13,957 nt of DNA from Hyphomicrobiales bacterium (GCA_026400425.1 JAPLPC010000084.1:1-13957), one strand, 5' to 3'. Counted from the stretch's first letter, positions 1-9,084 are shown. A program made the numbers and translations. Notes: generated by a model not told the origin, from the sequence alone.

Positions 1-152
1 ATATGCAAGCTGGTCGCCGTCGCATCGTAGCCCACATAAGCCGTGACTGGTCCCTTGCAGCAGGCGGCATCCAGTGCGGCGGCGTCGGAGACCTGATGGA
101 TCAGGCCGCGCTCGTGCAGCACACGGAGAAAATCGGACTTGTACGTGGTCAT
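1..152 (-). CDS. tyrS: Tyrosyl-tRNA synthetase, N-terminal 50 residues (partial, runs off the window)
   Basis: The minus strand opens with an ATG at 152-150 and stays in frame to the window edge. It encodes 50 residues beginning MTTYKSDFLRVLHERGLIHQ and containing GPVTAYVGYDATATSLH. That last stretch is the start of the class I synthetase Rossmann fold of bacterial TyrRS, where the Tyr/Gly/Asp-Thr region helps bind tyrosine. The enzyme charges tRNA-Tyr in the cytoplasm. The HIGH-like and KMSKS motifs would lie beyond the edge and cannot be seen. The ribosome binding site is weak (CCGAG shortly before the ATG). The gene is divergent from anmK, with 142 bp between the two starts, and I recall this tyrS-anmK pairing as common in alphaproteobacteria. 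The family call is firm; completeness cannot be judged. Confidence 0.88.
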   Translation of the reverse strand, partial: MTTYKSDFLRVLHERGLIHQVSDAAALDAACCKGPVTAYVGYDATATSLH

Positions 153-242
153 TGGCTCGGGACTCGGGTGTGAAGGTTTTTACGTCGCCTCAATCAATCG
201 ACGACATGCTGGCAATGATCAGGCTGCCAGAGTGCCGTTAGG

Positions 243-248
243 TATAAG
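243..248 (+). promoter_or_regulatory. Possible -10 element for anmK in the tyrS-anmK divergent gap
   Basis: TATAAG lies about 46 bp upstream of the anmK GTG. It is the only good -10-like hexamer in the 153-294 gap. No convincing -35 hexamer sits 16-18 bp upstream, so this is a weak prediction. I saw no clear operator or tyrS promoter in the rest of the gap. Confidence 0.25.
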
Positions 249-294
249 ATTGGGCGGTTCGGCACAAGTTTCGACCTGAAATCGGGGATCTGGC

Positions 295-1398
295 GTGAGC
301 AAGGTGATGCGGGCGATCGGGCTGATGAGCGGGACCTCGCTGGACGGGGTCGATGTCGCCATGATCGAGACCGATGGTGAATGCGTCGCGGCTTTCGGGC
401 CGTCGGGCTATCGGCCCTATACCGAGCCTGAACGGGCGCTGCTGCGGCTGTCACTCGCTGCCGCCGTCGGCATGACCGATCGCAATGCTCGGCCCGGCGT
501 GCTCGCGGAGGCCGAACGGGTCGTCACGGCAGCCCATGCTGCGGCCGTCGAGGCCTTCCTGTCCGAGCAGGATATCACGCGCGAAACCATCGATCTCGTC
601 GGCTTCCACGGCCAGACCGTGCTGCATCGGCCTGCCGACCGGTTGACGGTGCAGATCGGTGATGGCCAAGGATTGGCCGCGCGGCTCGGTTTGCCCGTCG
701 TCTATGACATGCGCGCGGCAGATGTTGCCGCGGGCGGGCAGGGTGCGCCGCTGGTGCCGGTCTATCATCGGGCGCTGTCGCGCGGCCTTGGCCGCGAGGG
801 TCCGTCAGTGGTCGTCAATATCGGCGGTGTATCCAACATCACTTATATCGATGGCGATACGCTGATCGCCTGCGATACAGGCCCGGGCAATGCGCTGCTC
901 GATGACTTCGTGCTCCAGGCCACCGGTAAGCCATTCGATGCCGCTGGTGAATTGGCCGCGCGCGGGCAAGTTGACGAGACCTGGGTTGCGGACGCATTGC
1001 AAAACCCGTTCTTCATGCTGCCGCCACCGAAGTCGCTCGATCGCAATCACTTCGCGGCTTTGCGTGTGGATGGCAAGTCGCCGGCGAATGGCGCCGCGAC
1101 GCTGACAGCGTTCACCGCTGCGAGCATCGCAGCGATTTCCCCGCTGCTGCCGAAGCCGCCGCTGACCTATATCGTCGCCGGCGGCGGCGCCCGTAACCCG
1201 ACTCTGCTGGCGATGCTCCGTGCACGCGTCGCGCCTGCGACCGTCGAAAGCGCCGATGAACTCGGCTGGTCAGCCGATGCCATGGAAGCGCAGGCATTCG
1301 CCTTCCTCGCCGTGCGCAGCGTGCGGCAGTTGCCGCTGACATTTCCCGGCACGACCGGCGTCGCCAGTCCTGTGACCGGCGGCCTGCGTACCACCTGA
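295..1398 (+). CDS. anmK: Anhydro-N-acetylmuramic acid kinase
   Basis: This kinase opens and phosphorylates 1,6-anhydro-N-acetylmuramic acid from peptidoglycan turnover, giving MurNAc-6-phosphate for cell-wall recycling in the cytoplasm. The product is 367 aa, close to the roughly 370 aa usual for the family. Family signatures appear in order: GLMSGTSLDGVDV (residues 9-21, phosphate-binding loop of the ASKHA fold), GFHGQTVLHRP, the long AADVAAGGQGAPLVPVYH block, VNIGGVSNITYI, CDTGPGNALLDD, VAGGGARNPTLL and GWSADAMEAQAFAFLAVR. The GTG start at 295 is chosen because GGGGAT lies about 7 nt upstream. An ATG at 307 would drop four residues and has no well-spaced ribosome binding site. The gene is divergent from tyrS and ends at a hairpin shared with the convergent hydrolase. 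No murQ or other recycling gene is nearby. Confidence 0.96.
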   Translation: MSKVMRAIGLMSGTSLDGVDVAMIETDGECVAAFGPSGYRPYTEPERALLRLSLAAAVGMTDRNARPGVLAEAERVVTAAHAAAVEAFLSEQDITRETIDLVGFHGQTVLHRPADRLTVQIGDGQGLAARLGLPVVYDMRAADVAAGGQGAPLVPVYHRALSRGLGREGPSVVVNIGGVSNITYIDGDTLIACDTGPGNALLDDFVLQATGKPFDAAGELAARGQVDETWVADALQNPFFMLPPPKSLDRNHFAALRVDGKSPANGAATLTAFTAASIAAISPLLPKPPLTYIVAGGGARNPTLLAMLRARVAPATVESADELGWSADAMEAQAFAFLAVRSVRQLPLTFPGTTGVASPVTGGLRTT

Positions 1399-1402
1399 AA
1401 CT

Positions 1403-1432
1403 AAAAAGCCCCCGGCCGCAGCGGCCGGGGGC
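1403..1432 (-). terminator. Rho-independent terminator, oriented for the minus-strand hydrolase
   Basis: Two perfect 12-nt arms, GCCCCCGGCCGC (1408-1419) and GCGGCCGGGGGC (1421-1432), flank a single central A. In practice this gives a stem of about 10 bp with a short loop. On the minus strand the hairpin is followed at once by TTTTT (1407-1403), which fits an intrinsic terminator for the hydrolase ending at 1462. The plus-strand stop of anmK is only 9 nt before the stem, so the same hairpin may also help end anmK transcripts, though without a U-tract in that direction. Confidence 0.85.
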
Positions 1433-1461
1433 AGTTCGTCCCTATCGCGGCGATGTCGGGC

Positions 1462-2109
1462 TCACCTCACATTGGCCAGGCGCATGTCGAGATAGCTGGT
1501 CACCGATTCCATCAGCGGCTCGAGCTTGTTGTCGAAGAAGTGGTTGGCGCCGGGGATGACCTGCTGGTCGATCACGATGCCCTTTTGCGTCTTCAGCTTC
1601 TCGACCAGGGTGTTGACGTCCTTGGCCGGGACCACCGCGTCCTTGTCGCCATGCACGATCAGGCCCGACGACGGGCAGGGCGCCAGGAACGAGAAGTCGT
1701 ACAGGTTGGCCGGCGGCGCGATCGAGATGAAGCCTTCGACTTCCGGGCGGCGCATCAGGAGCTGCATGCCGATCCAGGCGCCGAAGGAGAAACCGGCAAC
1801 CCAGCAGGCGCGGGCTTCGGGATTGATCGACTGTGCCCAGTCGAGCGCCGCTGCGGCGTCCGACAACTCGCCGGTGCCGTGGTCGAACGAGCCCTGGCTG
1901 CGGCCGACGCCGCGGAAATTGAAACGCAGCACAGAGAAACCGCGATGCACGAAGGCGTAATAGCACTGATAGACGATCTGATGGTTCATCGTGCCGGCAA
2001 ATTGCGGATGCGGATGCAGCACCATCGCGATCGGCGCGTTCTTCTGCTTGGCAGGATGGTAGCGGCCTTCGATACGTCCGGCGGGGCCTGCAAAAATAAC
2101 TTCGGGCAT
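1462..2109 (-). CDS. Alpha/beta hydrolase (COG2945-like), function of family unclear
   Basis: The 215-aa product has the features of a small cytoplasmic alpha/beta hydrolase of the COG2945 type. The nucleophile elbow is GFSFG (Ser108), the acid is in HGDKDAVVP (Asp157) and the histidine is in PGANHFFDN (His190). The LHPHPQFAGTMNH block near residues 31-43 and RFNFRGVGRSQG at 62-73 are typical of that group. There is no signal peptide. The reading frame stays open upstream to about 2301, but the ATG at 2109 is preferred: AAGGAT precedes it at normal spacing, the family's N-terminus starts there, and the upstream translation is Arg-rich and unlike a protein. The substrate cannot be read from sequence; family members are annotated as esterases or peptidases on weak grounds. 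It converges on anmK and is divergent from the SUF locus, with no obvious link to either. Confidence 0.9.
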   Translation of the reverse strand: MPEVIFAGPAGRIEGRYHPAKQKNAPIAMVLHPHPQFAGTMNHQIVYQCYYAFVHRGFSVLRFNFRGVGRSQGSFDHGTGELSDAAAALDWAQSINPEARACWVAGFSFGAWIGMQLLMRRPEVEGFISIAPPANLYDFSFLAPCPSSGLIVHGDKDAVVPAKDVNTLVEKLKTQKGIVIDQQVIPGANHFFDNKLEPLMESVTSYLDMRLANVR

Positions 2110-2352
2110 CGTGATCCTTGGTCCCGTTCTCGGCGCGATCGGCCGGCCTCGCATGGACGCGGCGGCGGTCGTCGCGCCCGTTGAGGCGGGCGAGCGGTAC
2201 CGCGGGACGCGGCGCCGGGTGGAGTGAAGGCCGCGTTCTACCATAAGCCGAGGGGCGAAAAGCAAGCATATTGAACGCCCGCCATCGGTCTGGACGCGCA
2301 TCGTGCGGCAAACTGGTCTAAGACATGCCGACGATACCGCAGGAGACCAGAT
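2110..2352. other. Divergent intergenic region between the hydrolase and the SUF locus
   Basis: These 243 bp separate two divergent starts and should carry promoters for both the hydrolase and the SUF locus. I found no convincing paired -35/-10 hexamers and no good match to the alphaproteobacterial iron boxes I know (Irr-type TTTAGAA...TTCTAAA or RirA-type palindromes). The plus-strand end carries AGGAG (2341-2345), the ribosome binding site of the desulfurase. The remaining sequence is unassigned. Confidence 0.5.
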
Positions 2353-3497
2353 TTGCCGCGCGAGCGTGTCTATCTCGACTGGAACGCGACCACACCGCTG
2401 CGCCCGGAAGCGCGAGCGGCGATGCTGGCTGCCATGGATGTCCTCGGGAACGCGTCATCGGTGCATGCCGAAGGCCGCCAGGCGCGGCGGATCGTGGAGG
2501 ACGCCCGCGCCGTCATCGCTGCAGCGGTGGGGGCCGAGGCGCGGCAACTGGTGTTCACCTCAGGGGGAACCGAAGCCAATATGATGGCTCTGGTACCTGG
2601 AAGCGCTCGCAAGGGCGGTGCGCCGGTCGAGCGTTTGATCATCTCCGCCGTCGAGCATCCCTCGGTCACGGCGGCCGGCCGGTTCGCGCCCGACGCGGTA
2701 ACGGTGCTCGATGTCGATCGCAATGGCGTCGTTGATCCCGTGCGATTGCGGGCTTTGCTGGCCGATCAGGCGCCGGCTCTGGTGGCTGTGATGCTGGCCA
2801 ACAACGAAACCGGCGCGCTGCAGCCGATCGTCGAGATCGCCGATGTGGTACATCAGGCGGGCGGTGTGCTGCATGTGGATGCGGTGCAGGCGGTTGGGAA
2901 AATACCACTCAATATGAACGACTTGCAGATCGATCTGCTGGCCATCTCCGCCCATAAGGTCGGCGGCCCGAAGGGAGTAGGCGCGCTGGTGATCGGCGAC
3001 GGGCTGAGCGGGCCGGCGCCCCTGTTGCGCGGCGGCGGCCAGGAACTGTCGCGGTTGGAATCGCAGGCTTTTCCGCCGCCGCGCGGGCCGCCATGGCTGG
3101 CCTGCCGGCGATGGCCGAAATTGCCGACTTGCGCAGAAATCTGGAGGCGGGCTTGCGGCAGCATAATGGTATTACGGTATTCGCCGAAGATGCCCCACGG
3201 CTGCCGAACACCATCCTGTTTGGCGCGCCCGGGCTGCGCGCCGAAACGGCGGTGATCGGTTTCGACCTCGAAGGTATCGCGGTATCCTCGGGTTCCGCAT
3301 GTTCCTCCGGCAAGGTGCAGCCGTCCCATGTGGTCGCGGCGATGGGGTACGGGCCGGAACTGACCCGGAGCGCGATTCGCCTCAGTCTGGGGTGGTCGAG
3401 CACCCGAAAGGACGTCGATCGCTGTCTTGAGGCTTGGAAAAAGCTTTCCGGCACACTACTTAAGCAGAGCGACGAAACAGAGGTCGAACGGTTCTAA
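2353..3497 (+). pseudogene. IscS/NifS-type cysteine desulfurase broken by an internal frameshifting deletion
   Basis: An intact copy would be a PLP enzyme that removes sulfur from cysteine and carries it as a persulfide for Fe-S assembly. The TTG start at 2353 has AGGAG 7 nt upstream. Frame 1 encodes YLDWNATTPLRPEA, TSGGTEANMMAL, ANNETGALQPI, VDAVQAVGKIPL and the PLP lysine motif ISAHKVGGPKG (Lys202). It then reaches GGGQELSR at 3054 and goes out of register, running through unrelated sequence to a stop near 3255. From 3057 a different frame resumes the family sequence (GIAGFSAAARAAMAGL) and carries the catalytic cysteine in SSGSACSSGK (codon 3300-3302) before TAA at 3495-3497. Only TT (3055-3056) lies between the halves. 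The family normally has about eight residues there, including RxGTEN, which implies a loss of about 22 nt. Both halves otherwise look well preserved, so the lesion is either recent or an assembly error. The repaired protein would be about 388 aa, a normal length. Confidence 0.85.
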
Positions 3498-3569
3498 GGC
3501 TGGTGATTTTCCCGCCGGAACGTCGTAAAGACCCTCGCAAGTTCTGAGATTTGGTTTGGTTTGATCCAC

Positions 3570-3588
3570 CGCGGTCCTTGAAACCGCG
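3570..3588 (+). promoter_or_regulatory. Small hairpin just upstream of the sufB ribosome binding site
   Basis: CGCGGT (3570-3575) and ACCGCG (3583-3588) form a perfect 6-bp stem around the loop CCTTGAA. It ends 3 nt before the GGAGGA ribosome binding site (3592-3597) of sufB. A hairpin with the same seven-base loop precedes the A-type carrier gene at 9110-9131. A role in translation is possible but is not shown by the sequence alone. Confidence 0.35.
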
Positions 3589-3601
3589 AGCGGAGGATAG
3601 A

Positions 3602-5095
<1,494 letters not shown>

Positions 5096-5110
5096 GTCAC
5101 GCACAGGTCC

Positions 5111-5149
5111 TCATCCTGAGGCGCCGCGCAGCGGCGTCTCGAAGGATGA
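5111..5149. repeat. Palindromic repeat, first hairpin of an inverted pair (sufB-sufC gap)
   Basis: TCATCCT (5111-5117) pairs with AGGATGA (5143-5149), and inside it GAGGCGCCGC pairs with GCGGCGTCTC (one G-T pair) around a GCA loop. This long hairpin resembles the dispersed intergenic repeats of Bradyrhizobium and Rhodopseudomonas genomes. A second related hairpin in the opposite orientation follows at 5173-5210. Confidence 0.75.
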
Positions 5150-5172
5150 ATGGGAAGTCATCGTTTCGGTCT

Positions 5173-5210
5173 GTCCTTCGAGAGGCGCGCAAGAGCGCGC
5201 TCCTCAGGAC
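5173..5210. repeat. Palindromic repeat, second hairpin of the inverted pair (sufB-sufC gap)
   Basis: GTCCT (5173-5177) pairs with AGGAC (5206-5210), and GAGGCGCGC (5182-5190) pairs with GCGCGCTCCTC (5195-5205) with small bulges around AAGA. The outer bases (CCTTCGAGA...CTCAGGA) are the inverse of the element at 5111-5149, so the pair forms one larger inverted unit. It ends about 15 nt before the sufC ribosome binding site. Confidence 0.7.
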
Positions 5211-5236
5211 AAGGGCCAGTTATAGAGGAAAACCAA

Positions 5237-5995
5237 ATGCCCGCATTGCTCGAAGTCAAAAACCTGCAGGTTCGTGTCGAGGAGCGCGAGATTCTTCACG
5301 GGCTGACGCTCACCGTGAATGCCGGTGAAGTGCATGCCATCATGGGCCCGAACGGTTCGGGCAAGTCCACGCTGTCGCACGTCATCGCCGGCAAGCCGGG
5401 CTATGAAGTCACCGGCGGCGAGATCCTGTTCAAGGGCGAAGACTTGCTGGAGATGGAAGCTGACGAGCGCGCAGCGAAGGGCGTATTCCTGGCGTTCCAG
5501 TATCCGGTCGAAATCCCGGGCGTCGCCACAATGACCTTCCTGCGCACTGCGCTGAATGCGCAGCGCAAGGCGCGCGGCGAGAGCGAATTCTCGACTCCCG
5601 ATTTTCTCAAGAAGGTGCGCGAAGTCGCGGCCTCGCTGAACATCCCGCAAGACATGCTCCGTCGCGGCGTCAATGTCGGCTTCTCCGGTGGTGAGAAGAA
5701 GCGCAACGAAGTGCTGCAGATGGCGCTGTTCCAGCCGAGCCTGTGCATCCTCGATGAAATGGACTCGGGTCTGGACATCGATGCGCTGCGCATTGCCTCG
5801 GAGGGCGTCAACGCGCTGCGCTCCAGCGAGCGCGCCATGGTGGTGATCACCCATTATCAGCGCCTGCTGAACTACATCGTGCCCGACCATGTGCATGTCA
5901 TGTCCAAGGGCCGCGTGGTGAAGACCGGCGGCAAAGAACTGGCGCTCGAGCTCGAAGCGTCGGGCTATGCGCAATACGAAGACGTCGCGGCCTGA
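5237..5995 (+). CDS. sufC: Fe-S cluster assembly ATPase SufC
   Basis: SufC is the ABC-type ATPase subunit that dimerises on SufB-SufD and drives the conformational change needed for cluster assembly. It is cytoplasmic and not a transporter component. The 252-aa product carries Walker A GPNGSGKST (Lys43), a Q-loop in FLAFQYPVEIPGV, the SufC-type signature FSGGEKKRNEVLQM, Walker B CILDEMDSGLDIDAL and an H-loop ITHYQRLLNYI. The start at 5237 is preferred over the in-frame upstream ORF from 5150 because GAGGA lies 7 nt before it and the upstream codons are repeat sequence. It lies 141 bp after sufB, a gap filled by two palindromic hairpins, and is followed 11 nt later by sufD. Confidence 0.98.
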   Translation: MPALLEVKNLQVRVEEREILHGLTLTVNAGEVHAIMGPNGSGKSTLSHVIAGKPGYEVTGGEILFKGEDLLEMEADERAAKGVFLAFQYPVEIPGVATMTFLRTALNAQRKARGESEFSTPDFLKKVREVAASLNIPQDMLRRGVNVGFSGGEKKRNEVLQMALFQPSLCILDEMDSGLDIDALRIASEGVNALRSSERAMVVITHYQRLLNYIVPDHVHVMSKGRVVKTGGKELALELEASGYAQYEDVAA

Positions 5996-6006
5996 GTGAG
6001 ACGATC

Positions 6007-7326
6007 ATGAATGTAGCACTAGCAAAAACGACGACGGGCGCAACGCTGGACGGCACATTCGCCGCCGCGCGCGGTCGTCTGCCCGGCACCGGGCCGGTGG
6101 TCGAGACTCGCCAACGCGCGTTCGACCAGTTTGCCGTCACCGGTTTGCCGACCCGCCGCGTCGAGGAATGGAAGTACACCGATCTGCGCCGCCTGCTTGG
6201 CGATGTCGCGCCGCTGGCCGGCGCGCCTGATCAGGCCGCACTGGCTGAGGCCCGCAAGGCGGTTGCGGCGCTGAAGGATGGTGACACCCAGAAGCTGGTG
6301 CTGGTCGATGGCGTGTTCGCCGCCGATTTGTCCAGCTTCAGCGCCGGCAATGGCGTCACCGTGCATGCGCTGAGCGCGGTGCTGGCGGACGACACCAGTG
6401 CTGTGCGCGCCGATCTGTTGCTCAGCACGGTCAACGATCCCATGCTGGCGCTCAATGCTGCCTTTGCCACCGACGGCGTCATCATCAGCGTTGCCGACGG
6501 AATCGATTGCGCCACGCCGCTGCAGATCGTGCATGTCACCACCAAGCCGAACACGGCCGCCTTCACCCGTTCGCTGATCCGCATCGGCAGCAAGGCCAAG
6601 GTGACCCTGGTCGAGACCTTCGTCGCCACCGAAGCCGCCAAGGCCTATCAGGTTCATGACACCACTGTGATGTGGGTCGGCGACGACGCCGATCTGCAGC
6701 ATGTGCGGGTGATGGAAGACGCTCACGACGCGGCCAGCATTGCCAGCGCCATCGTGACGGTGGGCGCACGCGCCAAGTTCAATACGTTCAGCCTGACCAC
6801 TGGCGGCGGCGTCAGCCGCTATCAGAGCTTTATTACGCTGGCCGGCGAGAATTCCGAACTGTCCACCAACAGCGTCCATCTGCTGCGTGGCCAGCAGCAT
6901 GGCGATTGCACCTTCGTCATCGATCACGCCAAGCCCGGCTGCCTCAGCCGCGAGACGTTCCGCGCGGTGCTCGACGATCGCGCCCATTCGGTGTTCCAGG
7001 GTAAGATCAGCGTGCATCAGATCGCGCAGCAGACCGACGGCAAGATGATGTCGCGGGCGCTTCTGCTGTCAGACGACGCCGAGATCGACAACAAGCCCGA
7101 ACTCGAAATCTTCGCCGACGACGTGCAATGCGGCCACGGTGCCACGGTCGGCGCGCTCGATGACAGCCTGCTGTTCTATCTGCGCGCCCGTGGCCTGCCC
7201 GAGAAGGAAGCGGAATCGTTGCTGATCCAGGCTTTCGTCGGTGAGGCGCTGGAGTCGATCGTGAATGATGACCTGCGTGACGTAGCGATCGGCGCGGCCG
7301 AACGCTGGTTGGGAACGCGGGTGTAG
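6007..7326 (+). CDS. sufD: Fe-S cluster assembly protein SufD
   Basis: SufD is the SufB paralogue of the SufBC2D scaffold and is needed for iron acquisition and cluster formation. The 439-aa product shows the family's VEEWKYTDLRRLL block near residue 50, a variable middle, and the conserved beta-helix C-terminus. There CGHGATVGALDDSLLFYLRARG carries His377, which by motif matches the functionally important E. coli SufD His360. LPEKEAESLLIQAFVGEALE follows. ATG 6007 is 11 nt after the sufC stop, with only a weak GAGTGAG ribosome binding site, so translation is probably coupled to sufC. The stop TAG is followed directly by a palindromic repeat. Confidence 0.96.
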   Translation: MNVALAKTTTGATLDGTFAAARGRLPGTGPVVETRQRAFDQFAVTGLPTRRVEEWKYTDLRRLLGDVAPLAGAPDQAALAEARKAVAALKDGDTQKLVLVDGVFAADLSSFSAGNGVTVHALSAVLADDTSAVRADLLLSTVNDPMLALNAAFATDGVIISVADGIDCATPLQIVHVTTKPNTAAFTRSLIRIGSKAKVTLVETFVATEAAKAYQVHDTTVMWVGDDADLQHVRVMEDAHDAASIASAIVTVGARAKFNTFSLTTGGGVSRYQSFITLAGENSELSTNSVHLLRGQQHGDCTFVIDHAKPGCLSRETFRAVLDDRAHSVFQGKISVHQIAQQTDGKMMSRALLLSDDAEIDNKPELEIFADDVQCGHGATVGALDDSLLFYLRARGLPEKEAESLLIQAFVGEALESIVNDDLRDVAIGAAERWLGTRV

Positions 7327-7408
7327 TCGTCATTGCGAGCGGAGCGAAGCGATCCAGTCTTTCGTGACTTGGTTTCTGAATTGCTCGCTTCGCTCCTCGC
7401 AATGACGA
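7327..7408. repeat. Palindromic intergenic repeat (CGTCATTGCGAG family), copy 1
   Basis: The left arm starts CGTCATTGCGAGCGGAGCG (from 7328) and the right arm is its near-perfect inverse, GCTTCGCTCCTCGCAATGACG (two pieces, 7387-7407), with one or two unpaired bases. The spacer is about 30 nt. The element begins on the base after the sufD stop. The same family recurs inverted at 10044-10128. It resembles abundant repeats of Bradyrhizobiaceae genomes and occupies most of the 118-bp gap before sufS. Confidence 0.8.
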
Positions 7409-7444
7409 AGAGAACGTGATGCGAATGAGAAAGTTGTTTCATTG

Positions 7445-8692
7445 ATGAGTGATCATCCGGCGGTTATCAACGGCTCCTACGACGTCGCCCTGATCCGCGA
7501 GGATTTTCCGGCGCTGGCGATGCAGATCTACGGCAAGCCTCTGGTCTATCTTGATAACGCGGCGTCGGCGCAGAAGCCGAACGCGGTGCTCGATCGCATG
7601 ACCGAGGCCTACAAGTCCGAATATGCCAATGTCCATCGCGGGCTGCATTACCTCGCCAACGCCGCGACCGACGCCTATGAAGGCGCGCGCACCAAGGTGC
7701 AGCACTTCCTCAATGCAAAGCGTCCGGAAGAGATCATCTTCACGCGTAATGCCACGGATGCGCTCAACACCGTCGCAGCGAGCTTCGGTGGCGAGAATAT
7801 CAAAGAAGGCGACGAGATCGTGCTCTCGATCATGGAGCACCATTCGAACATCGTGCCGTGGCATTTCTTGCGCGAGCGTCAGGGCGCCGTCATCAAATGG
7901 GCGCCGGTCGATGACGAGGGTAATTTCCTCATCGACGAATTCGAAAAGCTGCTGACCGATCGCACCAAGATCGTCGCCATCACCCAGATGTCGAATGCGC
8001 TGGGCACCCTGGTCCCGGTCAAGGAAGTCACCAAGATCGCCCATGCGCGCGGGATTCCGGTGCTGGTTGATGGCAGCCAGGCGGCCGTGCATGGCGTGAT
8101 CGACGTGCAGGACATCGATTGCGACTTCTACGTCTTCACCGGCCACAAGCTGTATGGCCCGACCGGCATCGGCGTACTGTATGGCAAGCACGAGCGGCTG
8201 GTGGCGATGCGGCCTTATGCCGGCGGCGGCGAGATGATCCGCGACGTGGCGCAGGACTGGGTCACCTATGGCGATCCGCCGCACAAGTTCGAGGCCGGCA
8301 CGCCGGCGATCGTCGAGGCAATCGGTCTCGGCGCCGCCATCGATTTCGTCAATTCGGTCGGCCGCGAACGCATCGCAGCCCATGAGCATGATTTGCTGTC
8401 TTATGCGGATGGCAAGCTGCGCGAGATCAACGCGCTGCGCATCATCGGCTCGGCCACGAACAAGGGCCCGGTGATCTCGTTCGAAATGCAGGGCGCGCAT
8501 CCGCACGACATCGCCACCGTGATCGACCGCCAGGGCATTGCGGTGCGCGCGGGCACCCATTGCGTGATGCCGCTGCTGGAGCGATTCAGCGTAACGGCGA
8601 CCTGCCGGGCGTCATTCGGCATGTATAATACCCGCGAGGAAATCGATCATCTCGCGCAGGCGTTGATCAAGGCACGGGAGCTTTTCGCATGA
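7445..8692 (+). CDS. sufS: Cysteine desulfurase SufS (group II)
   Basis: SufS is the PLP-dependent desulfurase that converts cysteine to alanine and passes persulfide to the SufBCD scaffold, usually through SufE or SufU. The 415-aa product has VYLDNAASAQKP at the N-terminus, EYANVHRGLHYLAN, EHHSNIVPW, the PLP lysine in FTGHKLYGPTGIG (Lys235) and the catalytic cysteine in RAGTHCVMPLLERF (Cys373). The last motif is the group II form; a threonine replaces the His/Gln of the common RAGHHC motif, which I recall as usual in alphaproteobacteria. ATG 7445 is chosen; a TTG three bases earlier would add one residue. The ribosome binding site is poor. The last codons overlap the next gene by ATGA, indicating coupled translation. 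With the upstream desulfurase broken, this is the only intact desulfurase in the window. Confidence 0.97.
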   Translation: MSDHPAVINGSYDVALIREDFPALAMQIYGKPLVYLDNAASAQKPNAVLDRMTEAYKSEYANVHRGLHYLANAATDAYEGARTKVQHFLNAKRPEEIIFTRNATDALNTVAASFGGENIKEGDEIVLSIMEHHSNIVPWHFLRERQGAVIKWAPVDDEGNFLIDEFEKLLTDRTKIVAITQMSNALGTLVPVKEVTKIAHARGIPVLVDGSQAAVHGVIDVQDIDCDFYVFTGHKLYGPTGIGVLYGKHERLVAMRPYAGGGEMIRDVAQDWVTYGDPPHKFEAGTPAIVEAIGLGAAIDFVNSVGRERIAAHEHDLLSYADGKLREINALRIIGSATNKGPVISFEMQGAHPHDIATVIDRQGIAVRAGTHCVMPLLERFSVTATCRASFGMYNTREEIDHLAQALIKARELFA

Positions 8693-9084
8693 GTGAGACC
8701 GCAGTCGCCAATACGCCGGATGCCGCCGAGCAGAAGGGCGCGCAGATGCAGACCGTCTCGGCACTCGATGTTGCCGAGACCGAGCGCCTCGGCACCGAAA
8801 TCGTCGCAGCACTGAAGACCGTGTTCGATCCGGAAATCCCGGCCGACATCTACGAGCTCGGTCTGATCTACAAGGTCGACATTAAGGACGATCGCGGCGT
8901 CGATATCGAGATGACGCTGACCACGCCGAATTGTCCGGCGGCCGAGGAGTTGCCGACCATGGTGGAGAATGCCGTGGCCAGCGTGCCCGGCGTCGGCATC
9001 GTCAAGGTCAACATCGTCTGGGAGCCGACCTGGACTCCGGACCGCATGACCGATGAGGCGCGACTCGTCCTCAATATGTGGTGA
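8689..9084 (+). CDS. SUF-associated DUF59 (MIP18/PaaD-like) protein, SufT-type
   Basis: The 131-aa product has an approximately 30-residue polar N-terminal extension and then a DUF59 domain: VFDPEIPADIYELGLIYKV (DPEIP at 47-51) and MTLTTPNCPAAEELP with the conserved Cys82. Proteins of this family inside suf operons (often named SufT or SUF assembly protein) support Fe-S cluster maturation or delivery; the exact step is not settled. The start overlaps the sufS stop in an ATGA, which fixes the start and suggests tight co-expression. The A-type carrier follows 59 bp later. Family membership is clear; the gene symbol varies between annotations, so I leave it blank. Confidence 0.93.
   Translation: MSETAVANTPDAAEQKGAQMQTVSALDVAETERLGTEIVAALKTVFDPEIPADIYELGLIYKVDIKDDRGVDIEMTLTTPNCPAAEELPTMVENAVASVPGVGIVKVNIVWEPTWTPDRMTDEARLVLNMW

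Noticed and set aside
3485..3505. GGTTCTAAGGC at the end of the desulfurase as an Irr/Fur-type iron box
   Set aside because: Only half of the palindrome is present, so the match is too weak to call an operator.
3551..3601. Upstream in-frame start for SufB
   Set aside because: The extra 17 residues do not match the family, and GGAGGA directly precedes the ATG at 3602.
6019..7017. A 332-codon open frame antisense to sufD
   Set aside because: Its composition is that of a reverse complement of coding sequence, and sufD is clearly the gene.
7439..8560. A 373-codon open frame antisense to sufS
   Set aside because: It has the same antisense codon-bias signature, no domain and no ribosome binding site evidence.
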